Notes: generated by a model from the sequence alone, not told the origin. Positions 26,384 to 36,324 are shown, counted from the stretch's first letter. The stretch is 64,000 bases of DNA from Ectopseudomonas mendocina (GCF_007049795.1 NZ_SCFY01000012.1:1-64000), one strand, 5' to 3'. Made by a program: numbers and translations.

Positions 26384-27370
26384 TCAGGCTCGGGCCTTGA
26401 AGCTGCGGCCGATGGCCTCGATGCCGGGCTGATAGTCGTTGTGCTCCACCGCTCGCAGTGTCCAGGCCAGCACGCGCTCGGCGATGCGTTCGTGTTGTTG
26501 GCTCATGGCATTGACCCGCAGCGGCAGAAAGTCCAGCAACTGAGTGTCACCGAAGGTGGCCAGGCGCACCGCGGGCCATTGCTCGCTGCCCTGTTCACGC
26601 AGGGCATCGAACACCCCTTCGAGCAGTACGTAGGCAGTGGTCAGCAAGGCATCCGGCGGGCCAACTTCATTCATCAGAGTCTTCATTTGCCGGTAGCCGC
26701 AGGCACGGCTGAACAGCTCGCCGTGATAGACGCTGATGTGCCCGTCGAAACCGTTGAGTGCCGAATGAAAGCCGCGTTCGCGCGCCTGACTGATGACCAG
26801 TTCTGCGCGGGCGCCAAGCAGGGCGATGTGCCTGGGTTTGGGGGTCAGCAGGCTTTCGGTCAGGGTACGTCCGGCCTGCTCATCATCGCTGACCACCGAG
26901 CGGATGTGGCTGGGCGACAGCGCGCGGTCCACGGCTACAACAGGTAGGCCGGCGGCGACGATGGTCGGATATAGCGGGTCGTCTGGTGGCAGGCAGCTGG
27001 CGACGATCAGCGCCTCGCAGCGACGCGAACGGAACAGCTCGAGCAACTGCCGCTCGCTGTTCGGGTCGTCGTCGGAGCTGGCGATCAATAACTGATAGCC
27101 GGCGGCGCGGGCCTTCTGTTCGAGCAGCTTGGCCAGGCGCGCATAACTGGGGTTTTCCAGGTCTGGCAGGATGAAACCCAGACAGCGGCTTTGACCGCGG
27201 CGCAGGCTGGCTGCCTGCTGGTCCGGGCGATAGCCATGCTCCTCGACGACTGCCAAGACCTTGGCCACGGTCGCAGGGCTGATGCGCCGACGTTCGGCCT
27301 GACCGTTGATCACGTAGCTGGCGGTGGTCACCGAGACCTGAGCCAGGCGGGCGATGTCGCTGAGTTTCAC
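26384..27370 (-). CDS. fruR: Fructose regulon repressor FruR/Cra (LacI family)
   Basis: The 328-residue protein is a LacI-family regulator. An N-terminal helix-turn-helix (KLSDIARLAQVSVTTASYVI, residues 2-21) and hinge are followed by a periplasmic-binding-protein-like effector domain. In Pseudomonas putida the orthologue Cra represses fruBKA and responds to fructose-1-phosphate. It is divergent from fruB, and a perfect palindromic operator lies between the two starts. The context, motif match and length support the assignment strongly. Confidence 0.95.
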   Translation of the reverse strand: MKLSDIARLAQVSVTTASYVINGQAERRRISPATVAKVLAVVEEHGYRPDQQAASLRRGQSRCLGFILPDLENPSYARLAKLLEQKARAAGYQLLIASSDDDPNSERQLLELFRSRRCEALIVASCLPPDDPLYPTIVAAGLPVVAVDRALSPSHIRSVVSDDEQAGRTLTESLLTPKPRHIALLGARAELVISQARERGFHSALNGFDGHISVYHGELFSRACGYRQMKTLMNEVGPPDALLTTAYVLLEGVFDALREQGSEQWPAVRLATFGDTQLLDFLPLRVNAMSQQHERIAERVLAWTLRAVEHNDYQPGIEAIGRSFKARA

Positions 27371-27486
27371 GGGCGCAGCACCATACAGGTAAGGGATTTC
27401 GAGCGTGCAAGCGCGGCGAGTCTACACCGACTCGACGACGACCGGGCTTCAAGGATTACCCATTATCGGATAAGGTGCCAGCGTTT

Positions 27487-27515
27487 GATGAAACGTTTCA
27501 GCAATGCGTTTCATC
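27487..27515. promoter_or_regulatory. Cra/FruR operator region
   Basis: TGAAACGTTTCA (27489-27500) is a perfect 12-base palindrome that matches the Cra site known from enterics and P. putida. A second, looser inverted pair uses GATGAAACG (27487-27495) and CGTTTCATC (27507-27515), so a second half-site lies about 1.5 helical turns away. It sits 94 bases before fruB and 117 bases before fruR, suited to control both. Confidence 0.85.
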
Positions 27516-27608
27516 AGCTAATCTTGAAGGTGTTTCGGTGGCGTAAGTGAGCGCCGAGCCCGTGAACACCCTTCTCAATCAAAACAAGAATCCAAGCCGG
27601 AGGCACCC

Positions 27609-30470
27609 ATGCTCGAACTCGATGCCAGCCAAATCCAGATGGGCCGGGCAGCGGCGGACAAGGGCGAAGCCCTGGCCATGCTCGGCGATGCGTTGGCCAG
27701 TGCCGGCTTGGCTACTGCGGCTTACCTCGACGGCTTGCAGGCTCGCGAAGCCCACGGCTCGACCTTTCTCGGCCAGGGCATCGCCATCCCCCATGGCACG
27801 CCACAGACCCGCGATCAGGTACTGCGCACCGGCGTCAGCCTGATCCAGTTTCCGGCTGGAGTGGATTGGGGCAACGGTCAGCAGGTGTACCTGGCCATTG
27901 CCATCGCCGCGCAGTCCGACGAACACCTGCACCTGCTGCAATTGCTGACCCGCGCCCTGGGCGAGGGCGATCTGAGCCAGGCGCTGCGTGAAGCCAGCGA
28001 GCCGGCGCAGATACTCGAGCTGCTGCAGGGCGCACCGCAGGCGCTGGCACTGGACGGCCAACTGGTCGCGCTGGCGCAGCCGGCTGAAGACTTCGATGAA
28101 TTGCTGTGGCAGGGCGCGCGCCTGCTGCGCAAGGCTGGTTGCGCACGCAGTGGTTTTGCCCTCGGGCTGGCGCGTGGCGAGCCGCTGCCGCTGGGCGATG
28201 GCCTGTGGTGGCTGCACAGCGAGACCAGCGTCGAGCGGCCTGGGCTGGCCTTCGTCACCCCGGCACAGCCGCTGACTTTTCGCGGTGAGGCGTTGCGCGG
28301 TCTGTTCTGCCTGGCTAGCCAAGGCGAGGCGCATCGTCAGGCGCTGGAGCGTCTGTGCGATGTGCTGATCGGTGGCCGCGCGGCGGCGTTCAGTGAAGCC
28401 AGCGACAGCCGTCAGGTGATCGAGGCGTTGGGCGGTGAAGTGCCGCCGGACTGGCCCAGCCTCAGTGTGCCGCTGCTCAATGCCCATGGTCTGCACGCGC
28501 GTCCGGCCAAGGCGCTGAGCGAGCTGGCGCAGGGTTTTGCCGGTGACATCCGTGTGCGCTTGCTCGGCGACACGGGCGCTGGGGTCTCGGCCAAGAGCCT
28601 CAGCCGTCTGCTGGCGTTGGGTGCGCGGCGTGGCCAGATGCTCGAATTCAGCGCTGAACCGACGATTGCCGACAGTGCGCTGCCGGCCATTCGCGCCGCA
28701 CTGGAGAGTGGTCTGGGGGAAACGGTCGAGCCGTTGAGCGAAGCGCTGCCCGAAGTGGCGGCGCAGCTTGAACCGATTGAGGCCGTCGCCCCTGTCGCCG
28801 GGAGCCGTCTGCTGGCGGTCGGTGCCTCGCCCGGCATCGCCATCGGCCCGGCGCTGGTACGTACACCACCAGTGTTTGATTTCGCCGAGCAGGGCCAGGG
28901 CGTCGAGCAGGAACGCGGGCGACTGGATTCAGCTCTGGCGGCTGTCTCTGCGCAGATTCAGCGCTTGGTCGATGGTGCCGGCGTGGCGAGCATTCGGGAA
29001 ATCTTCAGTGCCCACCTGGCCATGCTCGCTGACCCTGCGCTGCGCGAGGATGTCGACGCCCGCCTGGCCAAGGGCGCGAGCGCCGAAGCGGCCTGGCAGG
29101 TCGAAGTCGAGGCGGCGGCCAAGCGTCAGGAAGCGCTGCATGATGCGCTGCTGGCCGAGCGCGCAGCGGACCTGCGTGATATCGGCAATCGTGTGCTGGC
29201 GCATCTGTGCGGTATCGAGTTGCCCAGCGAGCCGAATGAACCCTACATATTGGTGATGGCCGAAGTCGTACCGTCGGACGTCGCTGGCCTCGACCGTCAG
29301 CGTGTCGCCGGCATCCTGACTGCACGTGGTGGCGCCACCGCGCACAGTGCGATCATCGCTCGTGCCCTGGGCATTCCCGCCGTGGTCGGTGCCGGCGATG
29401 GTGTGCTGGCGTTGGCGCAAGGCACGCCGTTGCTGCTCGATGGCGACAGCGGCCTGCTGCGCATCGCCCCGGATGCGGCAGAGCGTGATCAGGCGCTGCA
29501 TGAGCTCGAGGCCGCGCAGCAGCGCCGCGAGCAGGCGCATGCCGCCCGCTTTGACGGCGCGCAGACCCAGGACGGGGTGCGTGTGGAAGTGGCGGCCAAT
29601 ATTGGCGCCAGCGGTGAAACCGCCGATGCGGTGGAGTTGGGCGCGGAAGCGGTGGGCCTGCTGCGCACCGAGCTGGTGTTCATGGAGCATGCCCAGGCGC
29701 CGGATCACGCCGCGCAGGAGCGCGAGTACCGGCGCGTACTCGATGCGCTGGCCGGTCGGCCGCTGGTGGTGCGCACCCTGGATGTCGGCGGCGATAAACC
29801 GCTGCCGTACTGGCCGATGCCGGCCGAGGAGAATCCCTTCCTCGGCGTGCGTGGCATTCGCCTGAGCCTGCAGCGGCCGGAGATTCTCGAAACCCAGCTG
29901 CGCGCCTTGCTCGCCTCGGCCGATGGCCGCCCGCTGCGCATCATGTTCCCCATGGTCGGCTCGGTGGAGGAATGGCGTGCGGCGCGTGACATGGTGCAGC
30001 GCCTGCGCGAGGAGATCGCCGTCAGCGACCTGCAGATCGGCATCATGATCGAAGTGCCCTCGGCCGCGCTGCTGGCGCCGGTGCTGGCGCGCGAGGTGGA
30101 CTTCTTCAGCATCGGCACCAATGACCTGACCCAGTACTGCCTGGCCATCGACCGTGGCCATCCGCAGCTGTCGGCGCAGGCCGATGGCCTGCATCCGGCG
30201 GTGCTGCGTCTGATCGAGATGACCGTGACCGCAGCCCATGCTCAAGGCAAGTGGGTCGGTGTCTGCGGTGAGTTGGCCAGCGACCGTCTGGCCGTGCCGC
30301 TATTGGTCGGCCTTGGCGTGGACGAGTTGAGCGTGACGCCGCGTTCGATTGCCCTGGTCAAGGCACGTGTGCGCGAGCTGGACAGCCGCCAGGCACGGAC
30401 CCTGGCCGACCGTGCCCTGACCCTGGACAGTGCCAGCGCCGTGCGTGCGCTGGTGGCGGAGATGCACTGA
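27609..30470 (+). CDS. fruB: Fructose PTS multiphosphoryl transfer protein (EIIA-HPr-EI)
   Basis: This soluble protein carries the phosphate from PEP to the membrane permease FruA during fructose uptake. Its 953 residues hold an EIIA domain with the active His62 in IAIPHGTP, an intervening linker, an HPr domain with His296 in GLHARPA, and a full enzyme I domain with His579 in GGATAHS. All three phosphorylation sites are present, so the protein is self-sufficient, as in other pseudomonads. The ATG follows GGAGG by six bases and the stop overlaps fruK by one base. Confidence 0.97.
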   Translation: MLELDASQIQMGRAAADKGEALAMLGDALASAGLATAAYLDGLQAREAHGSTFLGQGIAIPHGTPQTRDQVLRTGVSLIQFPAGVDWGNGQQVYLAIAIAAQSDEHLHLLQLLTRALGEGDLSQALREASEPAQILELLQGAPQALALDGQLVALAQPAEDFDELLWQGARLLRKAGCARSGFALGLARGEPLPLGDGLWWLHSETSVERPGLAFVTPAQPLTFRGEALRGLFCLASQGEAHRQALERLCDVLIGGRAAAFSEASDSRQVIEALGGEVPPDWPSLSVPLLNAHGLHARPAKALSELAQGFAGDIRVRLLGDTGAGVSAKSLSRLLALGARRGQMLEFSAEPTIADSALPAIRAALESGLGETVEPLSEALPEVAAQLEPIEAVAPVAGSRLLAVGASPGIAIGPALVRTPPVFDFAEQGQGVEQERGRLDSALAAVSAQIQRLVDGAGVASIREIFSAHLAMLADPALREDVDARLAKGASAEAAWQVEVEAAAKRQEALHDALLAERAADLRDIGNRVLAHLCGIELPSEPNEPYILVMAEVVPSDVAGLDRQRVAGILTARGGATAHSAIIARALGIPAVVGAGDGVLALAQGTPLLLDGDSGLLRIAPDAAERDQALHELEAAQQRREQAHAARFDGAQTQDGVRVEVAANIGASGETADAVELGAEAVGLLRTELVFMEHAQAPDHAAQEREYRRVLDALAGRPLVVRTLDVGGDKPLPYWPMPAEENPFLGVRGIRLSLQRPEILETQLRALLASADGRPLRIMFPMVGSVEEWRAARDMVQRLREEIAVSDLQIGIMIEVPSAALLAPVLAREVDFFSIGTNDLTQYCLAIDRGHPQLSAQADGLHPAVLRLIEMTVTAAHAQGKWVGVCGELASDRLAVPLLVGLGVDELSVTPRSIALVKARVRELDSRQARTLADRALTLDSASAVRALVAEMH

Positions 30471-31390
30471 TGGCCCGAATCCTGACCCTGACCCTGAACC
30501 CGGCGCTGGACCTGACCCTGCGTCTAGACCGCCTGCAGCCCGGCGCGATCAACCGCTGCCATGAGCTGCGCAGTCACGCCGCCGGCAAGGGCCTGAACGT
30601 CGCCCAGGTGTTGGCCGACCTCGGCCACAGCCTGAGCGTCGGCGGCTTTCTCGGCCGTGCCAATGCCGCGCCGTTCGAGAGCCTGATGCACAAACGCGGG
30701 TTTCACGACCTGTTCGTCCGTGTGCCGGGCGAGACGCGCAGCAACATCAAGCTGGCTGAAGCCGACGGCTGTATCACTGACCTCAACGGCCCTGGCCCAC
30801 AGGTTGAGGCTGAGCATCTGCAACGCCTTGAGGCCGAGCTGGAGCCGCTGTTGGCCGGGTATGACGCCGTGGTAGTGGCCGGCAGCCTGCCGCGTGGCGT
30901 GACGCCTGAGTGGTTCGCCGGTCTGCTGCGGCGGATCAAGGCCAGCGGCGTGCCGCTGGCGGTCGATAGCAGTGGCGCGGCCCTGCAAGCGGCCCTGGGC
31001 GCCGCCCCCTGGCTGATCAAACCCAACGAAGAAGAACTGACCGACGTGTGCGGCAGTGACCTGTCTGCCGCCGTGCAGACGCTGCGTGCGCAGGGTATCG
31101 AGCACGTGCTGTTGTCACGAGGCGCAGACGGCGTCGACTGGCACGGCCCGGACATTGCCCTGCGCGCCGTACCGCCGCGTGTCGAGGTCGCTAGCACGGT
31201 CGGTGCCGGTGACTCGCTGCTGGCGGCCAGCCTGCACGGCCTGCTCGAAGGCTGGCCGGCCGAGCGTACGTTGCGCCTGGCCACGGCGGTGGCGGCGCAA
31301 GCGGTCACCCAGATCGGCTTCGGTATCCATGATCGCGAGCAACTGGCCCGCTTCGAAGCGGCCGTGCAATTGCACCCTTTAGAAAAATAA
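30470..31390 (+). CDS. fruK: 1-phosphofructokinase
   Basis: FruK phosphorylates fructose-1-phosphate, the product of the PTS uptake step, to fructose-1,6-bisphosphate. The 306-residue protein belongs to the PfkB family: TLNPALDLTLRL at the N-terminus, a substrate-binding GGFLGRANA near residue 60, and the C-terminal motif STVGAGDSLLA near residue 240 with the catalytic Asp. The start shares its A with the fruB stop (TGATG), and fruA follows after 12 bases. Confidence 0.97.
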   Translation: MARILTLTLNPALDLTLRLDRLQPGAINRCHELRSHAAGKGLNVAQVLADLGHSLSVGGFLGRANAAPFESLMHKRGFHDLFVRVPGETRSNIKLAEADGCITDLNGPGPQVEAEHLQRLEAELEPLLAGYDAVVVAGSLPRGVTPEWFAGLLRRIKASGVPLAVDSSGAALQAALGAAPWLIKPNEEELTDVCGSDLSAAVQTLRAQGIEHVLLSRGADGVDWHGPDIALRAVPPRVEVASTVGAGDSLLAASLHGLLEGWPAERTLRLATAVAAQAVTQIGFGIHDREQLARFEAAVQLHPLEK

Positions 31391-31402
31391 GAGGCACCCA
31401 CC

Positions 31403-33124
31403 ATGAATGTGCTGATCGTCACCGCCTGCCCCAATGGTCAGGTCACCAGCGTGCTGTGTTCGCGCCTGCTGCAGGCCGCTGCCGAGCGCCTGGGCTGGCA
31501 AACCCGTGTCGAGGTGCATGACGCGCGCGCGATTGGCTCGCTGTTGAGCGAGGCCGAGATCGCCGCTGCCGACTGGGTGCTGGTGGTCAAGACCGGTGAG
31601 CTGCTGCTGAGCCGCTTTGCCGGCAAACGCTTGCTGCAGGCCACGCCGGCCGAGGCGCTGGCCGACCCGCAGCGTTTCCTGCAGGACGCCGCCGAGCGCG
31701 CCCAGCCCCATGCTGACAGCACCGAGGCGGTGCCCAGCGGCCGTCGCCGCCTGGTCGCGGTCACCGCTTGCCCCACCGGGGTGGCGCACACCTTTATGGC
31801 TGCCGAAGCGCTACAGCAGGCGGCGCTGCGTATGGGCCTGGACCTGCAGGTGGAAACCCGTGGTTCGGTCGGTGCGCGCAACCTGCTTGATGATGCCGTC
31901 ATCGCGTCTGCCGATGCTGTGCTGCTGGCCACCGATATCGAGGTGGATACCAGCCGCTTTGCCGGCAAGAAGGTCTACCGCTGTGGCACCGGTGTGGCGC
32001 TAAAGCAGCCGCAGCAGACGCTGGAAAAGGCCTTGAGCGAGGCGCGACCGTTGAGCGAAGCCGCGCCTGCCGAAGGCAATGCTGCCAGCGGCGAGAAATC
32101 TGGCCCTTACAAGCACTTGCTCACCGGTGTTTCCTACATGCTGCCGATGGTGGTGGCGGGCGGCCTGCTGATCGCCCTGTCGTTCGTCTTCGGCATCAAG
32201 GCGTATGAGCAGGAGGGCACATTCGCCGCCGCGCTGATGCAGATCGGTGGCGACGCCGCATTCAAGCTGATGGTGCCGGTGCTGGCCGGCTATATCGCCT
32301 ATTCCATTGCCGACCGTCCGGGGTTGGCGCCAGGGATGATCGGCGGGTTGCTCGCCAGCTCGCTGGGCGCCGGTTTTATCGGCGGTATCGTCGCTGGCTT
32401 TATCGCCGGCTATTCAGCTAAAGCCATTGCCCGCTGGGTGCGCTTGCCGGACAGCCTGGAGGCGCTCAAGCCGATTCTGATCATCCCGCTGCTGGCCAGC
32501 CTGATCACCGGCCTGGTGATGATCTACATCGTCGGCAGTCCTGTGGCTGATGTGTTGCGGTCGCTCACCCAGTTCCTCGACAGCATGGGCAGCACCAATG
32601 CCATCCTCCTTGGCGCGCTGCTTGGCGGCATGATGTGCGTGGATCTCGGTGGGCCGATCAACAAGGCGGCCTATGCTTTCTCGGTCGGTCTGTTGGCGTC
32701 GAGCAGCTATGCGCCGATGGCTGCGACCATGGCCGGCGGCATGGTGCCGCCGATCGCCATGGCCATCGCCACCGTGCTGGCACGGCGAAAGTTCGCTCAG
32801 AGCGAGCGCCAGGCCGGCAAGGCGGCCGGGGTGCTGGGGCTGTGCTTCATCTCCGAGGGCGCGATTCCCTTCGCCGCGAAGGACCCGCTAAGGGTGATCC
32901 CGGCCAGCATTGCCGGTGGTGCGCTGACCGGCGCACTGTCGATGTACTTCGGCTGCAAGCTGATGGCGCCGCACGGCGGGCTGTTCGTGCTGCTGATTCC
33001 GAACGCCATCAACCATGCGCTGCTGTACCTGCTTGCCATCGTCGCCGGCAGCCTGCTCACCGGCGTGCTGTATGCGCTGATCAAGCAGTCCGAGGCGCAG
33101 CCGCTGGCGATTGGGGCGCAATAA
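31403..33124 (+). CDS. fruA: Fructose PTS permease EIIBC
   Basis: FruA transports fructose across the inner membrane and phosphorylates it at C1. The 573-residue protein has two EIIB domains. The first (residues 1-100) starts TACPNG with C9, and the second has the active C123 in TACPTGVAHTF. The membrane EIIC domain begins near residue 212 with LLTGVSYMLPMVVAGGLL and contains about nine hydrophobic segments. Duplicated EIIB is normal for this family. It closes the fruBKA operon. Confidence 0.97.
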   Translation: MNVLIVTACPNGQVTSVLCSRLLQAAAERLGWQTRVEVHDARAIGSLLSEAEIAAADWVLVVKTGELLLSRFAGKRLLQATPAEALADPQRFLQDAAERAQPHADSTEAVPSGRRRLVAVTACPTGVAHTFMAAEALQQAALRMGLDLQVETRGSVGARNLLDDAVIASADAVLLATDIEVDTSRFAGKKVYRCGTGVALKQPQQTLEKALSEARPLSEAAPAEGNAASGEKSGPYKHLLTGVSYMLPMVVAGGLLIALSFVFGIKAYEQEGTFAAALMQIGGDAAFKLMVPVLAGYIAYSIADRPGLAPGMIGGLLASSLGAGFIGGIVAGFIAGYSAKAIARWVRLPDSLEALKPILIIPLLASLITGLVMIYIVGSPVADVLRSLTQFLDSMGSTNAILLGALLGGMMCVDLGGPINKAAYAFSVGLLASSSYAPMAATMAGGMVPPIAMAIATVLARRKFAQSERQAGKAAGVLGLCFISEGAIPFAAKDPLRVIPASIAGGALTGALSMYFGCKLMAPHGGLFVLLIPNAINHALLYLLAIVAGSLLTGVLYALIKQSEAQPLAIGAQ

Positions 33125-33270
33125 GCGCAGGGTCCGGTGCTTCGGTTACACTGAGTTGAACGGCGCCCGGGAAGTAGGAGTCTGTTGAATGGTCCGTGCG
33201 CCGATGCGCAGCGACGGATCTCGGTGACTTCGTGGCGCAGTCGCCCTCATAAAGAAAGGATCTTTCGTCG

Positions 33271-35451
33271 ATGACCCAAGCTCTCGCGCATCGCTGGCGC
33301 TTCTTCCGTGCCGGTGGCTTCGATCAGGTGCAACTTGAAACCCCGGCGGATCTCGCCGCCCTGCGCGGCCTGGACCAGAAACTCTGGGCCAGCCTGGCCT
33401 GTCCGGTGAACAACCTGGAACTGGACCGGCGCATGCTGCAATACATCGACCTGAACCAGGACGGTCGTATCCGTGCTCCGGAAATTCTCGATGTGGTGGA
33501 TTGGACGCTGGCACGCCTGCGTGATCCGGCCGTGCTGTTCCAGGAGGGACCGCTGCAGTTGTCCTCGCTCACCGACGACGCCGTAGGCACACGCCTGGGG
33601 CTGGCGGCTCGGCGCCTGCTGGGCGTGCTCGGACGGCCGGATGCCGAGAGCCTGACGCCGGCCGATACTGCCGATCTGGCGAAGTTGTTCCCGCCGCAAG
33701 AATCCAATGGTGACGGCCTGGTGCCGGCGACTCTGACCGAGGATGCCGAGCTCAAGGCCGCCATTACTGACATCATCGCCTGCCTGGGCGCGCAGACCGA
33801 CCGTAGTGGTGAGCCCGCCATCGGCGCCGAGCAGATCACCGCTTTCTTCGACCAGGCGCGCCAGTTGCATGCCTGGCACGCACGTGCTGCCGAACAGGGG
33901 CTGGATGCATTCGGTGAAGGCACGGTGGCGGCGGTCGAAGCGTTGAGCGCCGTGCGCGCCAAGATCGACGATTACTTCACCCGCGTGGCTATGGCCGAGT
34001 TCGATCCGCGTGCCGCCGCCTTGATGAATGCCAAGGAAGAGGAGCTGGTGCGTTTGGCATCGCTGTCGCTGGCAGATGCTGGCGAGGTCGCGGGTCTGCC
34101 CCTGGCAACGGTGCAGCACGGTGACGAGCTGCCGCTGAGCAAGGGGCTCAACCCGGCCTGGCAGCACGCCGTCGATGAATTCCGCCAACGTGTGGTGGTG
34201 CCGGTGTATGGCGAGCAGGACAGCCTGTCGCGCGAGCAGTGGCAGCATCTGGTCGCATTGTGCGGCAACTACCTGGCCTGGCGCGCCGAGACGCCGAAGG
34301 TGGCAATTGCCGAGGTGCTCGAACGCGGCCGTATTCTCGAGCTGGTGGAGCAGGGCGCCGAAGTGCGCCTGATGGCGCTGGTGGAAGAGGACAAGACCGT
34401 GGCCGAAGCGGCCGATGGGCTGGTCGAACTGGATAAGCTGATTCGTCTGCGTCATGGCTTGGTCAAACTGCTGCGTAACTTCGTTTCTTTCCAGGCGTTC
34501 TATTCGCGTCACGAGAAGGCCGTTTTCCAGGCCGGGGTTCTGTATATCGACGGCAAGAGCTGCGAGTTGGTGGTGGAGGTCGAGAATGTCGAAGCCCACG
34601 CCAAGGTGGCAGCGGCCAGTGATTGCTTCCTGCTCTACTGCGCCTGCACCCGTCGCGGTGAGCCGGTGCGCGGCAAGGAAAGCCTGAATATCGTGGTGGC
34701 GGTGACTGCCGGCAGCGAGGGTGATTTGCAGGCGGGGCGCCACGGCCTGTTCTACGACCGCGACGGTAACGACTGGGATGCCACGGTGGTCAAGGTGGTA
34801 CAGCATGCGATCAGTATTCGCGAGGCGTTCTGGTCACCGTATCGACGTATTTCCAAGCTGATTTCCGATCAGGTGCAGAAGCTTGCGGCCAGCCGCGACG
34901 CCGACATGGTCAGCAAGACCGCAGCCAAGGTCGGTGAAACCGGTACAGCGCCAGCCGCCACGCCTACCCCGGCGTTCGACATCGCCAAGTTCGCCGGTAT
35001 CTTCGCGGCCATCGGCCTGGCGGTCGGTGCCCTGGGTACGGCGCTGGCGGCAGTGGTCACGGGGATTCTGTCGCTGGTCTGGTGGCAGATTCCATTGCTG
35101 TTTATCTGTGTGCTGCTGGCCATCTCCGGGCCGGCCATGCTGCTGGCCTGGTTCAAGCTGCGCCGCCGCAGTCTGGGGCCGATTCTCGATGGTAACGGCT
35201 GGGCGGTGAATGCTCAGGCACGCATCAGCATTCCCTTCGGCACCGCGCTCACGCAAATGGCGACAATACCCAAGGGTAGCGACCGCGCATTGCGCGATCC
35301 TTATGCCAACAAGCCGGTGGTGTGGCCCTGGATCATCGCGCTGTTGCTCGTGCTGGGTGTGGGGTATTACGCCTGGAGCAATGGGGTGTTCAGCCCGGAG
35401 CCGCAGGTACCGGCTGAGGCAGTGGCGCCTGTTCAGGACGCTGCGCAGTAG
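33271..35451 (+). CDS. EF-hand-containing membrane protein of unknown function
   Basis: I do not recognise a characterised family for this 726-residue protein. Residues 60-71 (DLNQDGRIRAPE) form a complete EF-hand loop with all calcium ligands in place, and two degenerate loops follow near residues 130-180. The remainder up to about residue 560 has no membrane segment. Two or three hydrophobic segments lie at about 570-630, and one more near 683-702 precedes a short Pro- and Ala-rich tail. It has no N-terminal signal peptide, so the large N-terminal part is probably cytoplasmic. The gene follows fruA by 146 bases in the same direction, but nothing in it suggests a link to fructose. Confidence 0.7.
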   Translation: MTQALAHRWRFFRAGGFDQVQLETPADLAALRGLDQKLWASLACPVNNLELDRRMLQYIDLNQDGRIRAPEILDVVDWTLARLRDPAVLFQEGPLQLSSLTDDAVGTRLGLAARRLLGVLGRPDAESLTPADTADLAKLFPPQESNGDGLVPATLTEDAELKAAITDIIACLGAQTDRSGEPAIGAEQITAFFDQARQLHAWHARAAEQGLDAFGEGTVAAVEALSAVRAKIDDYFTRVAMAEFDPRAAALMNAKEEELVRLASLSLADAGEVAGLPLATVQHGDELPLSKGLNPAWQHAVDEFRQRVVVPVYGEQDSLSREQWQHLVALCGNYLAWRAETPKVAIAEVLERGRILELVEQGAEVRLMALVEEDKTVAEAADGLVELDKLIRLRHGLVKLLRNFVSFQAFYSRHEKAVFQAGVLYIDGKSCELVVEVENVEAHAKVAAASDCFLLYCACTRRGEPVRGKESLNIVVAVTAGSEGDLQAGRHGLFYDRDGNDWDATVVKVVQHAISIREAFWSPYRRISKLISDQVQKLAASRDADMVSKTAAKVGETGTAPAATPTPAFDIAKFAGIFAAIGLAVGALGTALAAVVTGILSLVWWQIPLLFICVLLAISGPAMLLAWFKLRRRSLGPILDGNGWAVNAQARISIPFGTALTQMATIPKGSDRALRDPYANKPVVWPWIIALLLVLGVGYYAWSNGVFSPEPQVPAEAVAPVQDAAQ

Positions 35452-35460
35452 GTGCTTGTC

Positions 35461-35557
35461 TCCCCTCTCCCGCTTGCGGTAGAGGGGCATTCAGCTGATA
35501 AGTGTAGGGCGGGTGCAACCCGCCGGCTCGACAATTGGCGGGTTTCACCCGCCCTAC
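35461..35557. repeat. Two adjacent intergenic repeats (CCCCTCTCCC and GGGCGGGTGCAACC types)
   Basis: At 35461-35488 lies a copy of the CCCCTCTCCC element also seen at 1561. At 35503-35557, GTAGGGCGGGTGCAACCCGCC and GGCGGGTTTCACCCGCCCTAC form a nearly perfect inverted repeat. Both fall between convergent genes and could terminate transcription. Confidence 0.75.
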
Positions 35558-35565
35558 GTTCCCGC

Positions 35566-36273
35566 TCAACCCGCCAACAGCTCTGTCACCCAGCGGGGCA
35601 ATTGCTCGGTGGCCGGGCCGTAGCGTTTTTCCGCGAACAGCGAATGGCCCTGGCTGGGCTCCAGGTTGATCTCCAAGGTATGCGCGCCGGCACGACGCGC
35701 CTGCTCGACGAACCCCGCCGCCGGGTAGACATGGCCAGAGGTGCCGATGCTGACGAACAGCTCGCACTGCTCCAGCGCGTCGTAGATGCGCTCCATGTGA
35801 TAGGGCATCTCGCCGAACCAGACGATATCCGGGCGCAAGGTGCCGACCAGGCCGCAGCAGGTGCATGACTGCGTGACCGGCATGTCGTCCAGCAGCGGAA
35901 AACGCTGCTGGCTATTGCTGCACAGCATCGACTGCAACTCACCGTGCATGTGCAGCAAGCGTTTGGAGCCGGCGCGTTCGTGCAGGTTGTCGACGTTCTG
36001 CGTGACCAGCAGAAACTCGCCCTGCCAGGCAGCCTCCAGTTCCGCCAGAGCCAGGTGCCCGGCATTCGGTGCGATGGCCGGATCGCGCAGCTGCGCGCGG
36101 CGCATGTCATAGAAGCGCTGTACCAGTGCCGGATCGCGGGCAAAGCCTTCGGGCGTGGCCACCTCTTCGATGCGGTGGTCTTCCCAGAGGCCGTCAGCGG
36201 CGCGGAAGGTGCGGATGCCGCTCTCGGCGGAGATACCGGCGCCGGTGAGAATGACGATATTGGGATGGGGCAT
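35566..36273 (-). CDS. cobB: Sirtuin-type NAD-dependent protein deacylase
   Basis: This enzyme removes acetyl or succinyl groups from lysines using NAD. The 235-residue protein has the Rossmann motif TGAGISAESGIRTF near residue 9, TQNVDNLHERAG near 110, the catalytic His in HMHGEL, and WFGEMPY near 170. FYDMRR carries the Tyr-x-x-Arg pair that marks class III sirtuins with desuccinylase activity. The zinc region has the same reduced cysteine pattern (CSNS... then CTCC) that I recall from E. coli CobB, so the missing Cys is not a defect. The ATG at 36273 is chosen because upstream residues are not family-like. Confidence 0.92.
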   Translation of the reverse strand: MPHPNIVILTGAGISAESGIRTFRAADGLWEDHRIEEVATPEGFARDPALVQRFYDMRRAQLRDPAIAPNAGHLALAELEAAWQGEFLLVTQNVDNLHERAGSKRLLHMHGELQSMLCSNSQQRFPLLDDMPVTQSCTCCGLVGTLRPDIVWFGEMPYHMERIYDALEQCELFVSIGTSGHVYPAAGFVEQARRAGAHTLEINLEPSQGHSLFAEKRYGPATEQLPRWVTELLAG

Positions 36274-36324
36274 GGCGGCTCCGAAGCAGGTGCGTTGCGG
36301 TAACTCTAAGCCAATTGCCAATCC

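Noticed and set aside
33247..34806. 519-codon open frame antisense to the EF-hand gene
   Set aside because: It is a composition shadow, rich in His and Gln runs, typical of antisense reading in this genome.
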